The notes below the pieces were generated by a model. It was given only the letters and a program-made list of their open reading frames with translations, searched no databases and had not been told where the DNA came from. From Nitratireductor sp. GISD-1A_MAKvit (lineage in GTDB: Bacteria > Pseudomonadota > Alphaproteobacteria > Rhizobiales > Rhizobiaceae): a stretch of DNA of 64,000 nucleotides. The position numbers and the translations under genes were made by a program. This document shows, one piece after another, positions 9,425 through 16,406 of this stretch; the stretch's first letter is position 1; each line of letters opens with the position of its first letter. Where the stretch lies: the NCBI RefSeq assembly GCF_040819555.1, contig NZ_CP161920.1, positions 2,727,001-2,791,000 of the forward strand, in the 5' to 3' direction.

Positions 9425-9481
9425 TGAAAGTTCGGGACCAATACCAGGTGGCAGTCCTGCGTGTGGTCGCTTTGACCTCCG

Positions 9482-9748
9482 TTATGGTGCGGTTTCCGGC
9501 GCGTCGGGGCGTACGAAGCCCGCAGGGTTGTCGGGGTCCGGCGGCAGGTAGGCATTGTACGGATTGCCGTCGGCGAGATGGCCGAAAGGCGTGAAGACGT
9601 AATCGGCGCCATCCCGCGCCACCGCACAGATCACATAGCGTGGACTGCCCGATTGGGCGTCGAGGCACTCCATGAGCGCGAGATTGCCGTCCGCAGCCGC
9701 ACGCAGCAGCGTCTGGAAATTGCTCCGTGCGTGGAAGGGGATGCTCAT
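9482..9748 (-). CDS. DUF6117-like small protein
   Basis: An 88-residue protein beginning MSIPFHARSNFQTLLRAAAD and containing NLALMECLDAQSGSPRYVIC, the pattern I associate with DUF6117, a family seen in sphingomonad and rhizobial mobile elements. Function is unknown. The ATG at 9748 overlaps the stop of the upstream 138-residue gene (ATGA), so the two are co-translated. No catalytic motif or membrane segment is visible. Confidence 0.75.
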   Translation of the reverse strand: MSIPFHARSNFQTLLRAAADGNLALMECLDAQSGSPRYVICAVARDGADYVFTPFGHLADGNPYNAYLPPDPDNPAGFVRPDAPETAP

Positions 9749-10161
9749 ATCCGGTCCCCCTCGTCGGAGATTGTCTCGGCGAGCCAGCCATCGGTGTAGA
9801 TCCAGTCCACCATCTCGCCGGTGGCGAGGTCGAGCACATGCGCGCCGCCGCCGAAGGCGTCGAGCCGGGGCTTCGAACAGGTGTTGGCGTATTGCATGCC
9901 CCATCGCCCGGTCAGGCCGAACTCGGCGGCGCAGCGCTTGACGAACTGGATGACGTGCTCGGGATCGCCGGTGCCGTCATCGCGCATCCACAGATGCGTT
10001 CCGCCATGCTCGGGCTGGATCGAGAGGAGGAAGCCGTCCGAGGGCGGGTCTTCGGCGTCGTTCTCATCCGACAGCGTGTTGTAGAGATCGAGCGCGCGGG
10101 CGGCGTTCTCCGGGGTGCCCACATCGAGAAGGCAGGAAAAGTGTGTGAAATAGTCAGCCAT
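9745..10161 (-). CDS. Hypothetical mobile-element protein, 138 aa
   Basis: A soluble acidic protein starting MADYFTHFSCLLDVGTPENA, with a central segment FLLSIQPEHGGTHLWMRDDG and the C-terminus GEMVDWIYTDGWLAETISDE. I recognise it only as a type found beside ParB and ArdC genes on alphaproteobacterial mobile elements; its function is unknown. The start has a CAGGAG ribosome binding site. A stem-loop with a T-rich tail lies just upstream of that site, so the gene begins immediately behind a terminator-like structure. Confidence 0.75.
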   Translation of the reverse strand: MADYFTHFSCLLDVGTPENAARALDLYNTLSDENDAEDPPSDGFLLSIQPEHGGTHLWMRDDGTGDPEHVIQFVKRCAAEFGLTGRWGMQYANTCSKPRLDAFGGGAHVLDLATGEMVDWIYTDGWLAETISDEGDRI

Positions 10162-10183
10162 ATCAAGCTCCTGAAAACGAGAA

Positions 10184-10205
10184 AGCCCGGCGCGATGGCC
10201 GGGCT
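10184..10205 (-). terminator. GC-rich stem-loop with T-rich tail, terminator-like
   Basis: Perfect 8-bp stem (AGCCCGGC / GCCGGGCT) with a 6-base loop; on the minus strand it is followed by TTTCTCGTTTT. It terminates the DUF6915-DUF6878 operon, or attenuates entry into the 138-aa gene that starts at 10161. A near-copy sits at 11158-11181. Confidence 0.65.
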
Positions 10206-10227
10206 GAGTTGAGGGGGATCGTGATGG

Positions 10228-10647
10228 TCAGGCCGCAGATGGGCCTGGACCGGGATGCGGTGACCTGGCGGCGGCCGGTTTGGTGTCCGGTCCTTCCGCG
10301 AAAGGATCGACCAGCTTGTGAATCGGCTGGGCGCGGCCCATCCAGGGCTGGGGCCGGATCGCACGCACCCAGTCGGCGAAGCTCGGGATGAAGCCGAAAT
10401 CCTCCAGCAGGTGCTGTTCCCCGATCAGCCGAACGGGCACGACCCGGCCGGTCGAGATGGTGATGGTCGGGCCGAAGATCCGCTCCAGTTCGAATATGCC
10501 CTGGGCATGGTGGCGCAGCGCCCGGTGCCGGAAATCCGCAATGATCTCCTTGGACTCGTCGAACCACTGGTGCAGCGACAGATAATCTTCGGCCGTCCCG
10601 CCCCATTTGCGCGCCGAGGACAGCGCGTGATGATAACAATGTCCCAT
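10228..10647 (-). CDS. DUF6915-like protein
   Basis: A 139-residue protein starting MGHCYHHALSSARKWGGTAEDYLSLHQWFD, with ALRHHAQGIFELERIFGPTI in the middle. Three His residues near the N-terminus and HH in the centre are conspicuous and could bind metal, but this is inference. I associate the N-terminal pattern with DUF6915, a family of unknown function in alphaproteobacterial mobile elements. It starts 11 bases after the stop of the upstream DUF6878-like gene, so the two form one operon. Confidence 0.7.
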   Translation of the reverse strand: MGHCYHHALSSARKWGGTAEDYLSLHQWFDESKEIIADFRHRALRHHAQGIFELERIFGPTITISTGRVVPVRLIGEQHLLEDFGFIPSFADWVRAIRPQPWMGRAQPIHKLVDPFAEGPDTKPAAARSPHPGPGPSAA

Positions 10648-10658
10648 CGTCGCCTCCC

Positions 10659-11138
10659 TCAGAAGCTGTAGGTGTAGTTTTCGGACGCGGTGTAGCGCTC
10701 GTTGTAGTCGAGCGTGACCGTCCTGGCCGCGACGTCGAAAACGATGTCGCCATAGGCGCCGTCATTGTTCTCCCAGCCGCAATGCGTTCGCTCCAGAACG
10801 TCATAGGCGAGGCTCTCGACGGCCGTGGCGATGGAGACCGTCGAGCGGTCCGGCTCGGATTGACCCCACACGGTTTGCGCGATCTCGATCATGGCCTCGG
10901 GCATGGAGACGGTCTCTCCGCCGGCCCGGACCTCGACGTCCTCGATCTGGCCGGAGTCGCCATATCCGTCGAAACTGACGATGATGCTGGTGACGCCGGT
11001 GGGTTCCAGCACGTTGAACAGGGTGGCCTTGTTGAGGCTGAACAACTCGGCCTCAAGCTGCTCACGAAGGGCGGCCATCGCTTCCCCGCCGGAAGGCGGC
11101 GGGCTGACGCTTGGCGGGGTTTTGCTCTTGTCGGTCAT
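10659..11138 (-). CDS. DUF6878-like protein
   Basis: A 159-residue acidic protein. After a Pro/Ser-rich start it has ALREQLEAELFSLNKATLFN, TSIIVSFDGYGDSGQIEDV and a C-terminal part with HCGWENNDGAYGDIVFDV. I associate this arrangement with DUF6878, which accompanies ParB-like and ArdC genes on conjugative elements. Function is unknown. The ribosome binding site is CAGGAG. A stem-loop at 11158-11181 lies directly upstream. Confidence 0.7.
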   Translation of the reverse strand: MTDKSKTPPSVSPPPSGGEAMAALREQLEAELFSLNKATLFNVLEPTGVTSIIVSFDGYGDSGQIEDVEVRAGGETVSMPEAMIEIAQTVWGQSEPDRSTVSIATAVESLAYDVLERTHCGWENNDGAYGDIVFDVAARTVTLDYNERYTASENYTYSF

Positions 11139-11157
11139 ATGTGTCTCCTGAAACGAA

Positions 11158-11181
11158 AGCGCCAGGCGCGATGGCCGGGCT
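11158..11181 (-). terminator. Stem-loop between parB-like and DUF6878-like genes
   Basis: On the minus strand it begins AGCCCGGCCATCGCGCC, identical over 17 bases to the structure at 10184-10205, and continues into CTTTCGTTTCAGGAG. The second arm carries substitutions, so the stem is imperfect. It probably ends or attenuates transcription from the parB-like gene. Confidence 0.5.
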
Positions 11182-11234
11182 GATGAAGCGTGGAACGGAA
11201 GAAGCGGGACGGCTGGAGCCGCCCCGCATGAAGG

Positions 11235-13367
11235 TCATTCAGCGGCAACCATGTGCCGGGCCTCGTCCTCATCGTCGGCGGGTTCTTCGTCATCGCCGTC
11301 GCCGGCAAGGAACTCGGGCAGGTCGTCGGCCTCAACCTCGCCGGAGGTCGCGGCATCGGACTCGGCATCCGGGTCCAGGCGCAGCGGCTCGGGCAGCCAG
11401 CCGGTATCGGCCAGGAGCCGCTCGGCCTCGGTCGCCATGTCGCCCTTCTTCATGTGGTCGATAAGCTGGGCGGCCCGCTCGCCCGCGCCTTCGCGGACGG
11501 CTTCGAGAATGCGCGCCTTGGTGACGCGGCCGAGATAATTGCCGACGGTCGGCTTCCATCCTGCCGCCACCATATCGAGGCCTGTGGCGCGCTGGAGGCG
11601 GTCGGCCTGCGCCAGACGCACATCGAGCCCGTGCTGGCTGACGCCGGTTCCGCCATAGGGGTTCGGCCGCTCGAACAGCGCGTTGACGCCGAAGCTGACG
11701 CAATGGGCGAGCAGATCGAGCCGCGAGGCGTCGTCGAGATCGGTCAGCCAGTCCCACAGCGCCTGATCGTCGGCCGGGATGTGGTCTCCCCAGCGTTCAT
11801 GCCGCTCGGTAACCTCGCGAGCAGATGTGCTGTCCTTCAACTCCTCCGGCTGCGCAGCGAAGAAGACATGGCGCACGCTGGCCTCGAGGCACCCGGTCGG
11901 CGCGGTGCGCAGGAAGGTGTCGCTGACCAGCTTGTGCAGCAACATGGTCATGGCGACGTCCGGATGCTCGGCGACAGCGTTGCGCAGCGCCAGGGTGCGA
12001 TGCGCGGTCAGCTCGATGACGAGACGTTCGGGCAGCGGCTTGACCCCGTCATCCTCGTCTTCCTCCGGCTCGGCGGGCTGGCCGCCGATCGTGATGACGG
12101 CGCGCTGGCCTGCGGGTCCGTTCGCATGATCGGCATCGCCACCAGGCTCCGATGCGTCATCGTCATCGGATCCGGCCGGGCGTTCATCGTCGGGGCGCAC
12201 ATAGCCGCGATCCACCGACAGCGCGCCATCCGCACCGATGCTGACGAAAGCGCCGGCCATGGCGATGTCGCCGGGATCGTAGATCGCCGGACGCTGCTCG
12301 AAGGCGTCGAGCGCCTGTTCGATCTCGCCGAGGCGCTGGTCGATCGCATCGGGCAATTCGTCGGCTTCCGAGTATTCGGCCTCGATCCGATCGTATTCCT
12401 CGCGCAACGCCTCTCGGGTCGCGCGCTCCTCCTCGGTCAGATCGACCGTGCTGCCGACGAGTTGCCGCAGCCCATGCTGGTGGCCATAGGGAAAGCTCAC
12501 AGCGACCTCGATCCATTTCCAGCCCTCGGCGGCAATGGTCTCTGCTTCGGTCTTCAGCTTCTCGGCCACCAGCTGATCGAGCAGCACCGGGTCCTGCAAC
12601 CAGCCGCCATCGTCGGACTGGAAGAGATCGCGCAGCACGATGCCGTCCGCCGCCTCGTATGCTTCGACGCCGACGAAAACGGCCCGCTTGTCGGAGGCCC
12701 GCACGGCGGTTTCGGTCAGCATCCGGCGGATGGTATAGGGCTCCTTCTGCCAGCCATCCTTGATTGCTGCCCAGACCTGCTCCTGACGATCATGGTCCTC
12801 CGAGATGGTGAAGGCCATGAGCTGCTCGAGCGTCATGCCGTCCTCGGCATAGGTGTTGAGCAGCGTCGGCGAGACGGATGCGAGACGCAGGCGCTGCTTC
12901 ACCACCTTGACGTCGACGAAGAAGGCTGCCGCGATGGCCTCTTCGGTCATGCCTTTCTCGCGGAGGCCCAAGAAGGCGCGGAACTGATCGAGGGGATGCA
13001 GCGGGGCGCGCTCGATATTTTCGGCTAACGACACCTCGTCGATGAGGATGTCGCCACCGGCTTCCGAGACGATGCAGGGCACCGGCGCGGTCTTGTTGAG
13101 GCGCTTCTGCTTCACGAGCAGTTCGAGCGCGCGGTAGCGGCGCCCGCCGGCCGGCACCTCGAACATGCCGGTCTCCTGGCCCTCGGCATCGATCACGGGC
13201 CGGACGTGCAGCGACTGGATCAAGCCGCGCCGGACGATGGATTCGGCGAGTTCCTCGACTGAGACGCCGGCCTTGACGCGCCGGACATTGGACTGGGACA
13301 GCACCAACTTGTTGAAGGGGATGTCGCGCGAGGACGACAGCGTGATTTTCTGAGCGGCAGTAGCCAT
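11235..13367 (-). CDS. ParB/RepB/Spo0J family protein
   Basis: A 710-residue protein, far longer than a chromosomal ParB (about 300). Residues about 25-120 hold the ParB N-terminal domain: NVRRVKAGVSVEELAESI, the nucleotide-binding motif AGGRRYRALE and the ENIERAPLHPLDQ box. A helix-turn-helix follows (MTEEAIAAAFFVDVKVVKQR). The remaining 500 residues are acidic and family-specific. No ParA gene is next to it. In integrative elements such long ParB proteins may act in stabilisation or as regulators of transfer. The ATG at 13367 has GGAG 8 bases upstream; the extension to 13424 reads through the leader hairpin and is rejected. Confidence 0.9.
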   Translation of the reverse strand: MATAAQKITLSSSRDIPFNKLVLSQSNVRRVKAGVSVEELAESIVRRGLIQSLHVRPVIDAEGQETGMFEVPAGGRRYRALELLVKQKRLNKTAPVPCIVSEAGGDILIDEVSLAENIERAPLHPLDQFRAFLGLREKGMTEEAIAAAFFVDVKVVKQRLRLASVSPTLLNTYAEDGMTLEQLMAFTISEDHDRQEQVWAAIKDGWQKEPYTIRRMLTETAVRASDKRAVFVGVEAYEAADGIVLRDLFQSDDGGWLQDPVLLDQLVAEKLKTEAETIAAEGWKWIEVAVSFPYGHQHGLRQLVGSTVDLTEEERATREALREEYDRIEAEYSEADELPDAIDQRLGEIEQALDAFEQRPAIYDPGDIAMAGAFVSIGADGALSVDRGYVRPDDERPAGSDDDDASEPGGDADHANGPAGQRAVITIGGQPAEPEEDEDDGVKPLPERLVIELTAHRTLALRNAVAEHPDVAMTMLLHKLVSDTFLRTAPTGCLEASVRHVFFAAQPEELKDSTSAREVTERHERWGDHIPADDQALWDWLTDLDDASRLDLLAHCVSFGVNALFERPNPYGGTGVSQHGLDVRLAQADRLQRATGLDMVAAGWKPTVGNYLGRVTKARILEAVREGAGERAAQLIDHMKKGDMATEAERLLADTGWLPEPLRLDPDAESDAATSGEVEADDLPEFLAGDGDDEEPADDEDEARHMVAAE

Positions 13368-13381
13368 GTTTTTCACTCCAC

Positions 13382-13422
13382 GACGGGCGCCGAAAGCCTC
13401 TCTCTCGGTCTGAAAACCCGTC
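13382..13422 (-). promoter_or_regulatory. Conserved leader hairpin upstream of the parB-like gene
   Basis: On the minus strand GACGGG (13422-13417) pairs with CCCGTC (13387-13382), with an inner CCGA/TCGG stem and a GAGAGAGG loop. The same layout, with a different but still paired inner stem, occurs at 14866-14905 upstream of the ArdC gene. Paired changes suggest a selected RNA or single-stranded DNA structure. Confidence 0.65.
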
Positions 13423-13485
13423 ACGAAGCGAAGCGCCGCCCTCTTCCTCTAAGAGAGCGGCGCAGCAGAACCCGATGATCGGCAT

Positions 13486-13890
13486 TCAGGCTCTGCGGTT
13501 TTCCGGATCGGCGGTTTTCCGGTCCGGCGCCCCGCCACCGAAAGAGCGGGCGTAGAGGATGCGCTCGGCTGCCCGAATGCTGCCGGCCTGCCGCGCCGCC
13601 TCGGCCCAGACCGAGATCGGAAAATCCCCGGTGAAGAGGACGTCCCACTCGATTCCGAGGCCGAGGGGCAGCCGGATCGCTTCCATCTCGCGCAGGCTCC
13701 AGCTTCCGAGTTCGGGGCAGCCGATATCGGCCAGGCCGAACATGGTGTCGCCATCCGCGTCCAGTTCGGTCGCGAGCCAGACACCCTCGCCCAGGGGATT
13801 GAAGAACTTGGCCACCGGGATGTGGTCGCCATCGCGTTGACGGCCATTGGCGAGAAGCCTTGCGCGCAGTTCGTCGGTCAGGAGGATCAT
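13486..13890 (-). CDS. DUF2958 domain protein
   Basis: A 134-residue protein starting MILLTDELRARLLANG, with the DUF2958 hallmarks PVAKFFNPLGEGVWLATELD, MFGLADIGCPELGSWSL and EWDVLFTGDFPISVWAEAAR. The family is carried on conjugative plasmids and integrative elements; function is unknown. The ATG overlaps the stop of the ArdC gene (ATGA), and GGAGG lies 5 bases upstream inside the ArdC coding sequence, so the pair is one translational unit. Confidence 0.9.
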   Translation of the reverse strand: MILLTDELRARLLANGRQRDGDHIPVAKFFNPLGEGVWLATELDADGDTMFGLADIGCPELGSWSLREMEAIRLPLGLGIEWDVLFTGDFPISVWAEAARQAGSIRAAERILYARSFGGGAPDRKTADPENRRA

Positions 13891-14852
13891 GCCGCAATCC
13901 TCCCGTCGTTCGCGATGGCTGCATCGCCGCTCGCAGCGTCATCGTCAGGCAGATGGGCCAGCAGCCAGTCGGCCGCCTTGCTGGCCTGCGACGCGGCGCG
14001 GACGACGGCGCGGTTGTCCTCGCGCATGACCTTGAGCCAGGAACCGATGTAATCGGCGTGCCGGACGGTCGGCACGATGCCGAGCGCGGCGCAGCAGAAC
14101 GCCGCCGAAATTTCCGCCACCAGCTCCTCGAAGGCGTATTTCTTCGAGCCGAAGGAACCGGAGAGATCGCGGTTCAGCCGCTGGGGCGCGCCGCTGGCAT
14201 GGGAACATTCGTGCAGGGCGGTGCGATGCCAGTTGATCGGCTCGAAGAAGGCCTGCGGCGGCGGGACCATCACATAGTCATGCGCGGGAACATAGAAGGC
14301 GCGGTTGCCGCCGATGCGGAAGTCGATGCCGGTGGCCGCAATCAGTGCCTCGACCCTCGGTTCGATCAGGCCGGGTTCGGGCGGCGGCGCGGCCGCCGCG
14401 ATTTCTTCGGGGAGGTTCTCGCATTGCGCGGCATTGAAGACCGTGAAGCGCTTGAGGAACGGAATGGCCTGCGCTTCCTCGCCGGTCTCACGGGCGCGTT
14501 GCCTCTCGTCCTCGGGGGTGAAGCGATCGGCATAGACGACGGTCGTGCCGCGCTCGCCCTTGCGCACATTGCCGCCGAGCGCGAGGGCCTGGCGGAAGGT
14601 CAGCCAGCTCTGGCCTGGAAAGCCGTGCTCGATCACGGCGCCCCACAGGATCAGCACATTGATCCCGGAATATTGCCGGCCGGTCGCGGCGTTCTTCGGC
14701 ATGGCGAGCGGCGCCTTGGCCGCCGCGCTCCCCCAAGGCTGGACCCAGGGCACGCGGCCGCCCTCCAGCTCGGCCACGATCTTGTCGGTGATTTCGTCAT
14801 AGAGGCTCGTCCGGGCTGAGCCGGCGCGAGCGGTGCGGTCATGTCTCGTCAT
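13887..14852 (-). CDS. ardC: ArdC-like antirestriction protein with zincin metallopeptidase domain
   Basis: A 321-residue protein. Residues about 15-150 are the ArdC N-terminal ssDNA-binding domain (LYDEITDKIVAELEGGRVPW, GRQYSGINVLILW, GERGTTVVYADRF). The C-terminal domain has the zincin active site LHECSHASG (an HExxH site, about residue 212) with a downstream FEELVAEISAAF glutamate helix. ArdC proteins protect conjugating DNA from host restriction. This fits an element that must enter new hosts, and it sits upstream of the element's own phosphorothioation cargo. The start ATG lies 13 bases downstream of the leader hairpin. Confidence 0.92.
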   Translation of the reverse strand: MTRHDRTARAGSARTSLYDEITDKIVAELEGGRVPWVQPWGSAAAKAPLAMPKNAATGRQYSGINVLILWGAVIEHGFPGQSWLTFRQALALGGNVRKGERGTTVVYADRFTPEDERQRARETGEEAQAIPFLKRFTVFNAAQCENLPEEIAAAAPPPEPGLIEPRVEALIAATGIDFRIGGNRAFYVPAHDYVMVPPPQAFFEPINWHRTALHECSHASGAPQRLNRDLSGSFGSKKYAFEELVAEISAAFCCAALGIVPTVRHADYIGSWLKVMREDNRAVVRAASQASKAADWLLAHLPDDDAASGDAAIANDGRIAA

Positions 14853-14865
14853 CGCGGTTCTCCGC

Positions 14866-14905
14866 GACGGGCGCCGGAGGCCTCTCCTCCAGCTTCCAAC
14901 CCGTC
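14866..14905 (-). promoter_or_regulatory. Conserved leader hairpin upstream of ardC
   Basis: On the minus strand GACGGG (14905-14900) pairs with CCCGTC (14871-14866), and CTGGAGG pairs with CCTCCGG inside. Outer stem, loop sequence GAGAGG and the trailing GTCGNGGAG are shared with 13382-13422. Confidence 0.65.
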
Positions 14906-14944
14906 ACGGAAAACCCCTCCGCACTCTCCCTCTAAAGGGGGCGT

Positions 14945-15012
14945 TGCGGGGTCTCCCCGCAGAAGGGGTCGGCCGAGACAACAGGCTCGGCCGCAGGGGA
15001 AGGCTTTCCCCT
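14945..15012. repeat. Three consecutive stem-loops between ardC and the AAA_14 gene
   Basis: TGCGGGG/CCCCGCA (14945-14961), CGGCCGAG/CTCGGCCG (14970-14993) and AGGGGAA/TTCCCCT (14995-15012) follow one another. The function is unknown; candidates are a bidirectional terminator, a protein-binding region or part of the ardC promoter region. Confidence 0.6.
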
Positions 15013-15043
15013 CCCGGGGGCTTCCAGATCGCGGTTTACTTAG

Positions 15044-15098
15044 TTCCAATTAGCGGGCTGTTGACTTCCAATCAGCCGATATGGATAGTTCCAAACTG
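15044..15098 (+). promoter_or_regulatory. Promoter with three 22-23-bp spaced repeats
   Basis: TTCCAATTAGC (15044), TTCCAATCAGC (15066) and the looser TTCCAAACTGT (15089) recur at 22 and 23 bases. A candidate promoter, TTGACT at 15061-15066 and GATAGT at 15084-15089 with 17-bp spacing, overlaps the repeats. The arrangement suggests operator sites controlling the ATPase gene that starts at 15118. Confidence 0.45.
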
Positions 15099-15117
15099 TC
15101 GAGGATTCGGGGATGGG

Positions 15118-16338
15118 ATGTTCAAACGATTTGTAGAGCGCCAGGCGGAGGAGGCCCTGTCGGATACGCCCGTGGTCCTGATCGTGGGGCCGCGCCGGGC
15201 GGGGAAGACGACGCTCGTCCGAAAAATGGGCGAAGCCGGCCGGTCATATATCACACTCGACGACCAGACGGTTCTCGACGCTGCCCAATCCGACCCGGCC
15301 GGCTTCATCCGGGGCCTGGACAAGGCGATCATCGACGAGATCCAGCGCGCACCCGACCTGCTGCTGGCGATCAAGAAGACGGTCGACGAGGATTATCGTC
15401 CGGGCCGGTTTCTCCTTACGGGCTCGGCAAATGTGCTGACCTTGCCAAGGGTGGCGGACAGTCTGGCTGGCCGGATGGAAACCCTCCAGATGCTGCCGCT
15501 GGCCCAGGCCGAGATCGAGGGCCGGAGCCCGGAATTTCTCGAACGCCTCTTCGCGGGGAAGCTGGAAAGTCAGCCCAAGGCCATCGTCGGCGACGATCTC
15601 GTCCACCTCGTCCTGCGCGGCGGTTTTCCCGAAGCGATCGCCCGCGAAAGCGAGCGGCGGCGGCAGGACTGGGCGCGGTCCTATCTGACCTCGATCCTCA
15701 CCCGAGATCTGCGGGATATCGCCGACGTGGAGAAGCTGACCGAGCTTCCCAAATTCGTGCGGCTGCTGGCTGAGCACTCCGGCCAACTGGTCAACTATTC
15801 GCAGCTCGGCGCCGGCATCAATGTCAGCCACAAGACCGGGCAGCGCTATGTCGGCCTGCTCGAACAGGTGTTCCTCATCGCGACGGTGCAGCCCTGGTTC
15901 ACCAATGCGCTGAAACGCATCGTCAAGACGCCGAAGCTGCATTTCCTCGATTCCGGCCTGCTGGCCAGCGCGCGAGGACTGACCGTCGACAGGGTCAAGG
16001 CGGATCGCGGAGCGTTCGGCGGACCGTTGGAGAGCTTCGTGTTCTCCGAAGTGCTGAAGCTGATGACGGCCTCGGACCTGCGGCTGACGCCGTATCATTT
16101 TCGGGATCGGGACATGCGCGAGGTTGACATCGTGCTGGAGCGCGACGACGGGAAGATCGCGGCCATCGAGGTCAAGGCAAGCGCAACCGTCAAGGCCGGT
16201 GATTTCGCCGGCTTGCGAGCGCTGGCCGAGGCTTGCGGAGATCGCTTCGCCTTCGGCGCAGTCCTCTATGACAATACCGATGTCGTGCCGTTCGGCGACC
16301 GGCTGGCAGCGGCGCCATTGTCGTCATTGTGGACTTGA
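15118..16338 (+). CDS. AAA_14 ATPase with DUF4143 domain
   Basis: A 406-residue protein of normal length for the AAA_14-DUF4143 family. Residues about 18-30 hold Walker A GPRRAGKTTL, about residue 77 holds Walker B IIDEIQRAP, and LLTGSAN is the sensor 1 region. The C-terminal DUF4143 part ends with REVDIVLERDDG ... IAAIEVKAS, a D-ExK arrangement like a PD-(D/E)XK nuclease fold. Homologues are common on mobile elements; the role is unknown, with defence suggested by the domain set. The upstream in-frame extension to 14833 reads through stem-loops, so I start at ATG 15118. It is the first plus-strand gene of the element and is not co-transcribed with neighbours. Confidence 0.85.
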   Translation: MFKRFVERQAEEALSDTPVVLIVGPRRAGKTTLVRKMGEAGRSYITLDDQTVLDAAQSDPAGFIRGLDKAIIDEIQRAPDLLLAIKKTVDEDYRPGRFLLTGSANVLTLPRVADSLAGRMETLQMLPLAQAEIEGRSPEFLERLFAGKLESQPKAIVGDDLVHLVLRGGFPEAIARESERRRQDWARSYLTSILTRDLRDIADVEKLTELPKFVRLLAEHSGQLVNYSQLGAGINVSHKTGQRYVGLLEQVFLIATVQPWFTNALKRIVKTPKLHFLDSGLLASARGLTVDRVKADRGAFGGPLESFVFSEVLKLMTASDLRLTPYHFRDRDMREVDIVLERDDGKIAAIEVKASATVKAGDFAGLRALAEACGDRFAFGAVLYDNTDVVPFGDRLAAAPLSSLWT

Positions 16339-16406
16339 ACGGATGCGCAGAACTCGCCGGCAGATCGAACCGAAGCGGCCCGCAAATAGCGGGTACACCA
16401 ACCGGC

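Noticed and set aside
11253..13028. 591-codon plus-strand frame opposite the parB-like gene
   Set aside because: It mirrors a clearly conserved ParB coding sequence in GC-rich DNA; long antisense frames are expected here.
11235..13367. Complete ParABS partition system
   Set aside because: No ParA gene or parS-like repeats are visible next to the ParB-like gene.
14833..15117. In-frame upstream extension of the AAA_14 gene
   Set aside because: It reads through three stem-loops and overlaps the ardC start region; homology begins at 15118.
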